Source: JAJRVM01 sp963700515 (GTDB taxonomy: Bacteria; Planctomycetota; Planctomycetia; Pirellulales; Pirellulaceae). Taken from it: a stretch of 64,000 nt of DNA. Each line of letters opens with the position of its first letter. Position 1 is the stretch's first letter. Made by a program: the position numbers and the translations under genes. The notes beneath the pieces are model-generated. The model was not told where the DNA came from. It saw nothing but the letters and a program-made list of their open reading frames with translations, and made no database searches. This document shows, in pieces, positions 55,898 to 64,000 of the stretch. The stretch covers positions 1 to 64,000 of the forward strand of contig CAVOXY010000004.1 of the NCBI GenBank assembly GCA_963700515.1. Direction: 5' to 3'.

Positions 55898-56473
55898 CTA
55901 CACGGCGGTCAATGGTTCGACCTCCTTGGCCAGTCGCTTGCGGGCGACATGCAATCGCCGCTTGATCGTTCCCAACGGGGCCTGGAAGTCTCCGCTCATC
56001 TGCTGCAGCGTCCGCCCGTCGACATAAAAGGCCTCCAGGGTCAGCCGATCCAGCTCACCCAGTCGAGCCAGACCGTCACGCAGCTGATCACACCGCTCGC
56101 CAGCCAGCACGTTGCTCAGCGGCGTGGCATCATCGGCGCCAACCGCATCGAGCATGGCCGGTTCGGCAGCCAGGTCCGGGCTGCGTCGCACCGCTCGATT
56201 GATCGCCATCCGATGAGCGATCGAACGAATCCAGGCGCCGAAGCAGGCCGGGTCCCGCAGTTGATCCAGCTTCAACATTGCCTGTACGAACACATCCTGG
56301 CAGAGTTCCTGGGCTTCGCAGTAGTCCCCCAGTCGCCGCATGGCGATGGCGAAAACCTGCCGCTCAAACCACTCGAACAGCTCGCCAAATGCGTCCCGCT
56401 CACCAGCCTGTGCGGCAACCACTAGTTCCGCGATGCGGATCTTGTCAATTTCAAATAGGGTGCACGTTGCCAT
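55898..56473 (-). CDS. ECF-type RNA polymerase sigma factor
   Basis: 191 residues from ATG 56473 (MATCTLFEIDKIRIAEL), with AGAGAGATGG upstream. Region 2 is FGELFEWFERQVFAIAMRRL and EAQELCQDVFVQAMLKL; region 4 is TLEAFYVDGRTLQQMSGDF and LGTIKRRLHVARKRLAKE. A linker rich in Ala and Asp joins them. No anti-sigma gene is adjacent, so the controlling signal is unknown. A terminator follows the gene. Confidence 0.92.
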   Translation of the reverse strand: MATCTLFEIDKIRIAELVVAAQAGERDAFGELFEWFERQVFAIAMRRLGDYCEAQELCQDVFVQAMLKLDQLRDPACFGAWIRSIAHRMAINRAVRRSPDLAAEPAMLDAVGADDATPLSNVLAGERCDQLRDGLARLGELDRLTLEAFYVDGRTLQQMSGDFQAPLGTIKRRLHVARKRLAKEVEPLTAV

Positions 56474-57336
56474 GATTCCATCTCTCTCGATCAATCCTCT
56501 TGTTCCACGGGGGAAACGCCGCGTCGCGAAAACCGCACGACGTAACGTCACGTTACGCGGCTGCCGCTTCCAGCGCCCGGCTAGGGCAATCGATTGGGTC
56601 GTTTAGAACTTGAACGTTGCCGGCACTACCGCGCTGATATGCTGCAGCTGCGTTTGTGCGACGTATGACCCAATAAGCGCCCACCGAGACACTGCTCCGC
56701 TGGTAGCCCGCAACGGGACGGGGACCTCATTGATCCCCGATAACTCCCGCGCGCGGATTCCCATTGGGGCAGCCGGGCGCTGGCATGGATGCGCTGGAGG
56801 CGGCCTGCGAACAACGACATGGCGATCCGCGTGTTGGAGCGCTCGCGGTTAAAACCGAGTGCCACGCTGACGACGGATGTGGTGACGTTGCTACGCATTT
56901 GCTCATCCTCCCCTGCGCTATCCACGCAGTTCGAGAGAGAAAAAAGAACGGCGAGAAATCTCGCGTTGCCGAGGGGGCAATCTCACTACGAGATTCGTTC
57001 CCCCCCTGCTGATCCAACTTCCTGTTTCAAGAATACTGGCCGAATCGACGTCTGGCAAGCGAGATCCCCCGCCCACCCACGGTCAACCGGTACCAAACTT
57101 TAGACGGCGCATCGGCAGATAGGTTCGCGGAAATGTGGAGAATTTTCCAAAAAGAGCCTACTCCCCACCAAAAACGCCTTTCCCAGCTCCACCGGACACA
57201 CCCAGCGACGGGAGTAACCGCCTGAGAGTGCGTCCAAAAATGAGACAGACCAGGAAACGGCGGGGCTAAGAATGGTTGCCGTCGCGCACGGCAGAACGGC
57301 GGCCAAACGCCGACTTTTCAACAGCCCACCCTGCGG
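56474..57336. other. Gene-poor region upstream of the sigma gene
   Basis: A minus-strand frame near 56640-56900 (MRSNVTTSVVSVALGFNRE) is open but has no family match that I can recognise. No strong hairpin is seen. It may contain the sigma promoter. Confidence 0.45.
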
Positions 57337-58620
57337 TTACCGCGCGAAGATCTGATCGACGTTGCCCCGCAGTACCTGGCGGCCCAATTCCACTGCCCGA
57401 CGCTCCGACCAGGCACGATCCACCACAAATCGCTCCGCCAACACCTTGGCGAGGACCCGCTTGTACATCTTGAATTTCGGCAAGCCAAACTCCAGCTTGT
57501 ACATGTCGCTGTAGTACCCAATCTGCTTGGTACCCGGCACAGCTTCCAAGCGAGTAGCCAGATCGTGTTCGATGAGCGCCGGCGTGTTGGAGTACCACCA
57601 ATGCCCGCTCGTAACCACGTTGGGAAAGATCCAGGCATAGCTGGCCAGCTCCTGGTTGGTGACGCTGGCCAGGACGGACACGGGAAACGTGACTTGTGGG
57701 AAAGCGTTGAATAGCTCGCGATACTGGATCATCGACACGCGGCTATCGTAGAGGTCCCGGCCCTGGAAGACACCCGCCGTATAAACCTCTCGGTTCACAC
57801 CAATCATCAGGTCAAACGGCAAGTGGTAGTCCGCGCAGTATTCTGCCAGCGTCCAGAAGATGAAGTGCGACAGGGCTCGCCGATCCCGCTCGTCGCATTC
57901 CGCCGACGTGGCCAGTATCTTTTCCAGGGCCGTTGCCATACGTCCTTCGGAGACCTTGCTGGGAACGAAGTCCGGAGGGAGCGAGATGGCGCAAGCTCGC
58001 GCGCCATGCGACACGAAGTACTCGAAGAGCCGGCCCAGAGCGTCCCGCAGCGAAGTCTCGTCGGAGATGTCGGTGTCCGTGGCCTGCTCCAATCGTGCGC
58101 GAATGGCGGGATCATGAAAGCGAAACACCAGGTCATCCGTCCGCAAGCAGGGGATGTATACGTTCGTATCGAAGCCCGCTAGTGGATCGTCGAAGTCGTT
58201 GGTCAGAAAGACCGCCTCCAGTTTACTCTTCCGCAGCACCTGCTCTGACCAATTCAACTGGCTCATCTGCTCTGCCGCCCGATCATACAGCGCTTCCCAA
58301 TTGTCCAGGTTGACCTGGTCATCCGCGAAATCAAAGAATGTCTGCGCGATATCGACGAACCAGCTGTACTGGATCGTATTTTGTAAGGGGCCCAGCTGGG
58401 CGATCAGACGCGCGACTTTCTCCCGCGGAGGCAAACCTGGTTGCTCGATGTCGGCTTTCGGCATGCCGGCCGAGTGGGCTAATTCCGTGTAATAGTGATA
58501 GCCCAGGATATCGGAGAGCGTCGTCGAGGCGGGGGCATGCGGATTAATGTGCGTGTGCGGATCGATGAGGACCAGCGCATCCAATTCTGCGAACAAACGT
58601 TGACGAAGCTCGACGGACAT
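57337..58620 (-). CDS. uxaC: Uronate isomerase-like amidohydrolase (UxaC family)
   Basis: 427 residues from ATG 58620, with AGGA 9 nt upstream; ATG 58629 and TTG 58638 are alternatives. The family interconverts hexuronates and ketohexuronates. Metal site: LIDPHTHINPH near residue 20. Other motifs: LPFDLMIGVNREVYTAGVF, SGHWWYSNTPALIE and YYSDMYKLEFGLPKFKMY. The protein is a little shorter than many UxaC (about 470). Next on the same strand is a Gfo/Idh/MocA gene upstream, consistent with sugar-acid catabolism. Confidence 0.85.
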   Translation of the reverse strand: MSVELRQRLFAELDALVLIDPHTHINPHAPASTTLSDILGYHYYTELAHSAGMPKADIEQPGLPPREKVARLIAQLGPLQNTIQYSWFVDIAQTFFDFADDQVNLDNWEALYDRAAEQMSQLNWSEQVLRKSKLEAVFLTNDFDDPLAGFDTNVYIPCLRTDDLVFRFHDPAIRARLEQATDTDISDETSLRDALGRLFEYFVSHGARACAISLPPDFVPSKVSEGRMATALEKILATSAECDERDRRALSHFIFWTLAEYCADYHLPFDLMIGVNREVYTAGVFQGRDLYDSRVSMIQYRELFNAFPQVTFPVSVLASVTNQELASYAWIFPNVVTSGHWWYSNTPALIEHDLATRLEAVPGTKQIGYYSDMYKLEFGLPKFKMYKRVLAKVLAERFVVDRAWSERRAVELGRQVLRGNVDQIFAR

Positions 58621-58814
58621 TTCACTCATTCCTGACAAACGGTTCGTGGAATCTTAGTCGGTACGACGAACGTGTATCGTAGTTCGGGACTTAGTCCCGA
58701 CCAATTCGGAGTGTGCGGTCCCAAACAACAACCCGTTGCGGCCCGCGGCCACATATGGACTCGCCGCCACCGGTGCGTTTGTGTGCCACAGTCGGCAGCA
58801 TGGCCATCGCCATG

Positions 58815-60187
58815 TCAGCCGAGTGTCCAACCGTCACGGTACGGGCAACGGATCAGCCGGTCGGCTTCCGGTGCGTTCGTGGCCTTCATGTTCACCGGAT
58901 CCCATTGCAGCTTCTTACCGACACGATATGCCACGTTCCCGAGATGATTCGCTTCGGTCAGCAGGCCGGCGTACTCGAAGTTGGCACTTGCCTGAGTTCC
59001 GTTCTTGCACGCGTCAAGCCAATCCGCGTAATGGGAAGCTACGCGTGGAATCGTCGGATCGGGAGGTTGATAGCCTTCAAAGTCTTTCTCGGGCAGTAGC
59101 AGAAAGCGGCCATAGTCCGACAGCAGCATGCCGTTGTCGCCGACGAACAGGTGTCCGCTGTCCCACTGCGGAATCTCTCCCTTCGTCCAGATGTCCGGTT
59201 TGTTCTCTCCCTGATACCAGGTCATCGTTACCGGCGGCATGTCACCGCGAGCGGCCGAATTCGTACGTGGCCTGCATCGACGCCGGAGCGATCTCGGGAT
59301 GTGGGGGCGGGCCACTCGCATCAATCGTCAGCGGATCGTTCAACCGGAGCGCCCAGAAGGGGAGATCATTGAAATGGCTTCCCAGATCGCTCATCGTTCC
59401 GTTGCCGAAATCCCACCAGCGGTACCATTTGGGACCCGGGAAATAGACTTCGTTGATAGGGGCGAGCCGGCGCGGGGCCCAGCCAGAGGTCCCAGTGCAA
59501 TCCCGTGGGTACGGGCATTTCTTCTTTCGGTCGCTCGGTGACGTACACAATATCGCCGTGGCGCTTGGCCGCCTCTTCGCTTTGCCAACCCCAGGCGCGG
59601 GAGACCCACACGTGCGCTTCGCGCACCGGCCCAATGGCACCGCTCTGGATGACCTCGACTACCCGCCGATAGTTTTCTCCGGCGTGGATTTGGATTCCCA
59701 TCTGCGTGGCCACCTTCGCCTCGCGTGCCGCCAGGCGGATCTGGCGTGCTTCGTAGACGTCGTGAGTCAATGGCTTCTCGCAGTAGACGTGCTTCTTGTG
59801 CTTCAACGCCAACATGGTGGCCATGGCATGCGTATGTTCGCACGTGCTGACAACGACCGCGTCGAATTCTTTCTCGTGGTCGAACAGCTTGCGGAAGTCT
59901 ACTTCCTGGCGGGCCTGCGGATACTGCTGGGCCGCACGGGCCAGGTTCGGTTCAAAGACGTCGCACAAGGCTACGATGTTTTCCGACGCGACACCGCCCA
60001 GGTTGGCGCCTCCGCGACCCCCTGACGCGATCATGGCAATGTTCAACTTGCTGTTGAGATGCTGACCTCGCAACAGAGCCGGCGCGGCAAACAACCCGGC
60101 AGCAGTTCCTACCACCGCACCGTGAAACTGTCGTCGAGTCCAACGTGAACGGGATCTGCTGGCGTGATTCGGTGCGCTGGTCATCAT
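58815..60187 (-). CDS. Gfo/Idh/MocA oxidoreductase, Tat-exported
   Basis: About 457 residues with frame breaks near 59445 and 59260. Start ATG 60187 (or 60184) follows GGAGAG. The Tat signal is TRRQFHGAVVGTAAG and the Rossmann motif is IAMIASGGRGGANLGG. The catalytic EKP is present in VYCEKPLTHDV. After the first break WYRWWDFGNGTMSDLGSHF and LPFWALRLNDPLTIDA follow; after the second, GDMPPVTMTWYQGENKPDI and KLQWDPVNMKATNAPEADRL, typical of planctomycete members. Upstream of uxaC on the same strand, so possibly one pathway. Confidence 0.85.
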
Positions 60188-60531
60188 GTTCTCTCCATTA
60201 CGGGAAGCGGTATCTGCCTGTGCGTGCGGCTGAGGAACGGTTCAACAATAACTTCGGCACTCGCTCGGGAAAGTGGCGCCCCAGCCCAACTCGTTGTGCA
60301 TGTCGGGCTGCCCGCGACAGCGGCGCGGCCACCCGGTCTGTGAAATCAGACCAGTCTTGGCATTTCCACCTTCACCACCTCGGGAACCTCTCGCGTATTG
60401 TACCACTTCGCCCAGGGCCGATGCGACAACCCTGGGCAAATCGGATTTGCTCCCTCACGCATCGTCGCAAACACGCCGGATGCACTAGCAGTTTGGATGT
60501 GTCCGCTTGGGTACGAAAGATCGCTGGCCAC
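60188..60531. other. Intergenic, no gene recognised
   Basis: Only short frames; CAATAACTTCGGCA near 60246 resembles part of repeat family A but the rest does not match. Confidence 0.4.
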
Positions 60532-61014
60532 TTACGTTCTTTCCCACGCTTGACAGTTGTTGGCATAGAGAGCGGCGACCGTCTCCGAGGTGCCTTCCTG
60601 CCGGGCCAACTCCAAGTCCGCCTGGATGAAAGCCTGCATCTCAGCCCTTGAGCTACTGAGAATCTCCTCCCACATGCTGCGAAACTCGGTCAACGCCTCG
60701 CCGTCGTCGGAAGACGTTGAGCACTGAGTGGCGATTAGGCAGTCGGTCAGAGCATCTGCAGGGTCCGTCGCTGAGTGCTTGAGCAGGTAGTTGGAGACCA
60801 TGTGGGCGACAGCTTCCCAGTAGAATGTCTCTCGATACGGTCTAGATTCCGCGCAAAACAACTGCGTCCATGCCGTGCTGCTATCGCACCAGTCGATGAG
60901 ATGTCCCAACGATTGCCAAACGACTCGCAGCCGTTCGTCCAGATCCTGTGGGAGATTCTTGCGGGCGGTGGATTCCCGGCCTCGATCCGTCGCACGCTTC
61001 CGTTTCTCCGACAT
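60532..61014 (-). CDS. Hypothetical helical protein
   Basis: 160 residues from ATG 61014 (MSEKRKRATDRGREST). A basic N-terminus is followed by acidic amphipathic helices (DLDERLRVVWQSLGHLIDW, DGEALTEFRSMWEEILSSS). No family is recognised. The start is uncertain because no clear ribosome site is visible. Adjacent to a broken kinase on the opposite strand. Confidence 0.5.
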   Translation of the reverse strand: MSEKRKRATDRGRESTARKNLPQDLDERLRVVWQSLGHLIDWCDSSTAWTQLFCAESRPYRETFYWEAVAHMVSNYLLKHSATDPADALTDCLIATQCSTSSDDGEALTEFRSMWEEILSSSRAEMQAFIQADLELARQEGTSETVAALYANNCQAWERT

Positions 61015-61109
61015 GCCGCTGACCCACAAGGGAAGGGAAGGTAAATGCTGGCAAGTGTACCAACTTCTGGAACACGAAGAAAGATCTCCGGCGCCAACGT
61101 CAAGCACAG

Positions 61110-61361
61110 TGTTTCCCCGCGCTGGAAGCCATTTGCCTGAAAGCGATGTCGAACGACCCTCGGCAAAACTATGCGACGGCGCTGGAACTGGCGGCGGACA
61201 TTGAGAACTTTCTGGCGGATGAACCGGTATCGGCTTATTACGAGCCGTTTCCGCGCCGCGCCGCTCGCTGGGCTCGCCGTCACCGCAACTTGGCCCAGGG
61301 CATTCTCGTGGCCAGGACCCGAAACCCGCTGAGAAGGCTGTCGAGCCGATTCAGGACGTGA
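61110..61361 (+). pseudogene. Remnant of Ser/Thr protein kinase C-lobe
   Basis: FPALEAICLKAMSNDP, YATALELAADIENFLADEPV and EPFPRRAARWARRHR match the end of planctomycete PknB-like kinase domains, where they normally follow a complete catalytic lobe. No P-loop, HRD or DFG lies upstream, so only the last fifth of the domain remains. It runs out of frame at about 61300. Confidence 0.75.
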
Positions 61362-61837
61362 ACCTGTCAGCAATTTACGCCAGTAGCACCGGTGGCAAAC
61401 TGAAGGTGGCGTATAGCGTACCGATCGCTGCCGAAAATATTCCGCGGAAACAAGTGTTGGGTGTCCTGGTGATGTCCATCGAGTTGGGTGAAATCGGAGT
61501 CCTCGACACGGATCTGCACAGCGGTCAGATCGTGCTGTTGGTTGACTCGCGAACCGACATGCTTAGCGGCGTGCCGCGCCGGAGATTGATCTTGCAGCAC
61601 CCAAACTTGAGCCAGGCGGGGGACCCGCCGAATAACGCTCGCATTGACGAGGCTTTGCTCGAACAGATCGATGGGGCAACGGGGGGCGGGTTGCTACGTG
61701 GATTCAGTGATCCCCTAGCCGACGGAACAGGGCTCGCCTTCTACGAGCCCGTGGTTGTGACGAGACGCCGTGCGCCAGCCAGCGACACCGGCTGGATCGT
61801 GCTGGTTCGGGAACCACTCGAAGCGGCGAAGCCGTAG
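61358..61837 (+). pseudogene. Kinase sensor-domain remnant (dCache-like)
   Basis: LSAIYASSTGGKLKVAYSVP, VLGVLVMSIELGEIGVL, IVLLVDSRTDMLSG and DTGWIVLVREPLEAAKP fit the C-terminal extracellular Cache sensor of large planctomycete Ser/Thr kinases. In a complete gene a membrane helix and several hundred residues would separate it from the kinase lobe; here they are joined directly, which implies an internal deletion. Confidence 0.65.
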
Positions 61838-62144
61838 TAACGGACCTTCGTAACCGTTCACGATGTCCAGGCCGGGCAGACGCTCGGTAACTGTCCACTC
61901 ATACTCACACTCTTACTCTTCGCCTTCATCACAATCCTAACGCGGCCTTCGGCCGCAACCAAAGGGTGCGTCCCGAGTCTGGTTTGGCTGAGTTGGAAGA
62001 CCGGAACGAATAGGGAGTGCCATGAAGGTTGGTCTTTCACCCAAAGTGGCACTGTTCAACGTGTATACTCAAACGGATGAGCTTTTCATTCACCTGGCAG
62101 ATAAATGCTTGCTCAGCTGCCCACAACCAAGACGGAGGGAGACG
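61838..62144. other. Intergenic region upstream of the HD hydrolase
   Basis: No gene is supported. The HD gene has its own ribosome site (GGAGGGAG) at about 62133. Confidence 0.4.
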
Positions 62145-62681
62145 ATGAGCGATTCGTTCGATACGAATATTGTCCTGCGAGCTATCTCGTTCGCCGCGCA
62201 TGCGCACCAGGGGCAGATGCGGAAAGACAAGCTGACGCCGTACGTGGCTCACCCAATACGCGTGATGACCGTACTGGCGACGATCTTCCAAGTGAACGAT
62301 CCGGAGTTACTGGCCACGGCGGTGTTGCACGACACAATCGAAGATACAGATACCGACCGTGATGAATTGGATCGGCAGTTTGGCCACCGGGTAGCACAAT
62401 ACGTGGCGCTTCTGTCGAAGGATAAACGTAAACTGGAGGAGGAACGTGAGTTGGGATATTTTGCGGGGTTGGCTAAAGCTTCCGTCGACGTGAAGCTCTG
62501 CAAATTGGCTGACGTCTACGACAACCTGATCGATTCGATTGGATTGCCTGCCGAAGCGAGGGAGAAGACCGTCCACAAGGCCCGCGAACTCGTGCAACTA
62601 TTTCGCCGCGATTTGGTCGATGATTGGCCACATGTCCTGCAGGGCATGGACGAGCAGATTCGGCGTGCTGCGGCAAGATAG
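62145..62681 (+). CDS. HD-domain hydrolase, SpoT/MESH1-like
   Basis: 178 residues from ATG 62145 (MSDSFDTNIVLRA), with GGAGGGAG 7 nt upstream. The HD metal site is AAHAHQGQMRKDKLTPYVAH and LLATAVLHDTIEDTDTD (the His-Asp pair and the ED after it). Small stand-alone proteins of this type hydrolyse (p)ppGpp or NADPH; no synthetase domain is present. Function is inferred from the fold. Confidence 0.85.
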   Translation: MSDSFDTNIVLRAISFAAHAHQGQMRKDKLTPYVAHPIRVMTVLATIFQVNDPELLATAVLHDTIEDTDTDRDELDRQFGHRVAQYVALLSKDKRKLEEERELGYFAGLAKASVDVKLCKLADVYDNLIDSIGLPAEAREKTVHKARELVQLFRRDLVDDWPHVLQGMDEQIRRAAAR

Positions 62682-63153
62682 ACCTACCTCAGCCTGCCAC
62701 CCTGTGAGAAATGCCGAAGTCATTGTTGAACCATTCCTCAGGCTTCCGTCGGGTTCATCCCGGCGGAGCCACAACTGGCCAGCTACCGACAGACCATGAC
62801 ACGCCCGCGGTCGAGTCTCCAACGTGCCATCACACCGGCACGCCTTCGAGACCCCGTCAAGCCGCGGCCTGTTTCGGCCTCGGCTGGGCGCCGTTTTGCC
62901 TTGGGACACTCGCCTCGGCCAGCACACTTCGCATCTCATCGACAGTAGCCGGCCAGTCCGCAGTCCGCCGGGATAAACCCGACGGGGCTGGAGAAACGAG
63001 CAGAACGGAAATCGGACTATGTTTGGCTGCCCACCAGGGCGAGTTTCTATCGCGCCAGATTGAGACTCGTTGACGCTCCTGAGCACCACTGACGATGACC
63101 CATGCCGCGTGTCGTGGTCCGCGGGGTTCGGCCACCTCTTCACCGCCAGCGCT
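62682..63153. other. Intergenic region with long inverted repeat
   Basis: CCGTCGGGTTCATCCGGCGGA (62747-62767, about 21 bp) is answered by a near-perfect inverted copy at 62964-62985 (one mismatch and one extra base). A family B repeat copy lies between. No gene is seen. Confidence 0.6.
62770..62850 (-). repeat. Dispersed repeat family B, copy 3 (inverted)
   Basis: Read on the minus strand it gives GTGCCGGTGTGATGGC, GACTCGACCGCGGGCG and GTCGGTAGCTGGCCAG, matching the copies at 573 and 13447. Confidence 0.6.
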
Positions 63154-64000
63154 TCACGGTGTCTGCTTCGTGTCGGGTGTCTGCTTCGTGTCGGGTGTTC
63201 GTTCGGGCGCGGGGAGCAGCGTCTCGGGACCACAGAAGCGGTAGGTGGCGAGCAGGGAGGCAGCCTTCCAGAGCTGGGACATGAGTTTGGCAAAACGTCC
63301 CTCATCGCGCTGATCGTAGAGTACGTCAAGCAGTTGTTTGGCGGTGGCCTGCGGGAGTAGATTCAGACAGCGCGGGGACGATCCACTCGGTGACACCGTA
63401 CACGCGTCCGTGATCCATGTCGGTACAAGCGGGTACGATGCCATCGACGCGGTGCTGCATTAGTTCCTGGATCGCCTCTACCGCCGCGCGTATATTCTTC
63501 TCCTTGGGTCGGCGCGGACGAGGTTGTACCCAGCCATCATAGGGTGGCGACCATTCGAGGGTCGGCGAGAGACGGTCGATGTGCGTCAGCACGACGAGGA
63601 CCGGCGGCCGCCTGCGCTCGGGATGTGCCGTGAACCAGATCTCCATGGTCTGCAGGAATTGGCAGTCAGGTTGCCGTGCTGGATCACAAGCGTTCATCAC
63701 CAATAAGGCCATGGCCGATGCGCAAACAGCCCGCATCGTCTCTTCCACGCGGTCGGCTTTGAGCCCTTCGTGGGCATAGCCGACGGTGTCGAGCAATATC
63801 AGCGGTGCCGGCGTACCCTCCGTCGCGTACGGTGTACTTTTCGATCGACGCCGTGAGGGGAAGTGTATCGACGGCGGCCTGTTGGTCACCGAGCAGCGCA
63901 TTGACGAGGCTCGACTTGCCGGCTTTCACCTGGCCGACCACGGCGATCTGCAACGGGGTGGCTAGGGGCGATACCGCGGCAGACCCCGTGGTGAGCGGCG
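63154..64000 (-). CDS. GTP-binding protein (Era/dynamin-like), 5' end outside
   Basis: At least 280 residues. The P-loop is VVGQVKAGKSSLVNALLGD, the Walker B region DTVGYAHEG and the NKxD-like THID of VLVVLTHIDRL. Frame breaks lie near 63835 and 63365; each restores the next motif. The C-terminus has helical GRFAKLMSQLWKAASLLA and ends in short PDTKQT repeats. The start lies beyond the window. Partner genes cannot be judged. Confidence 0.8.

Overview
The window reads as chromosomal DNA of a GC-rich planctomycete, most likely Pirellulales-like. The evidence is a giant surface protein with an N-terminal LEPR-XLL-type motif, a BBP7-family outer-membrane barrel, three Tat-exported Gfo/Idh/MocA oxidoreductases, uroporphyrinogen-decarboxylase-like and sugar-isomerase-like catabolic genes, a PPi-type phosphofructokinase, and many secreted proteins of unknown function. 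No rRNA, CRISPR array, phage module or complete insertion sequence was seen. Genus and species cannot be given from sequence alone.

Layout. 1-1564 is gene-poor with repeats. 1565-13055 is one giant mosaic secreted protein gene (beta-helix, propellers, PPC, Ig-like, LamG, FG-GAP, PKD and RTX-like modules) broken by a dozen or more frameshifts. 13.1-13.5 kb holds 69-bp hairpin-bearing tandem repeats. 13.6-18.7 kb carries pfp, a zinc-ribbon hypothetical, a lone acyl carrier protein and a BBP7 barrel. 19.3-30.1 kb looks like a catabolic region: a double-FAD oxidoreductase, a nitrilase-like hydrolase, a UROD-like protein, a TIM-barrel isomerase, a Gfo/Idh/MocA protein and a HEAT-repeat protein. 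30.2-32.8 kb holds a DUF433/DUF5615-like pair, tRNA-Ser(UGA) and a Phd/VapC toxin-antitoxin pair. 32.9-42.2 kb carries a lipoprotein, a secreted hypothetical, a second Gfo/Idh/MocA, the plsC and cmk pair and a GH38-like protein. 42.4-54.6 kb is a pilMNOPQ-like locus. 55.1-64 kb carries DUF423, an ECF sigma factor, a uronate isomerase, a third Gfo/Idh/MocA, a Ser/Thr-kinase remnant, an HD hydrolase and a truncated GTPase.

The most coherent and least described system is 42677-54574: a PilM domain fused to a PilN-like membrane segment, two bitopic inner-membrane proteins with long Gly-Met-Pro-rich linkers where PilO and PilP would be, and a secretin with a long helical N-terminal region. Order and topology match pilMNOPQ, while the linkers and fusion are unusual.

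Two cautions. First, many genes are split by single-base frameshifts, some in short G or C runs, and homology resumes in another frame each time. Sequencing or assembly indels are the simplest explanation, so interrupted genes are annotated as reconstructed units with break points stated. Second, 7-8 bp tandem repeat arrays, often in inverted pairs, and several dispersed repeat families occupy the intergenic space.
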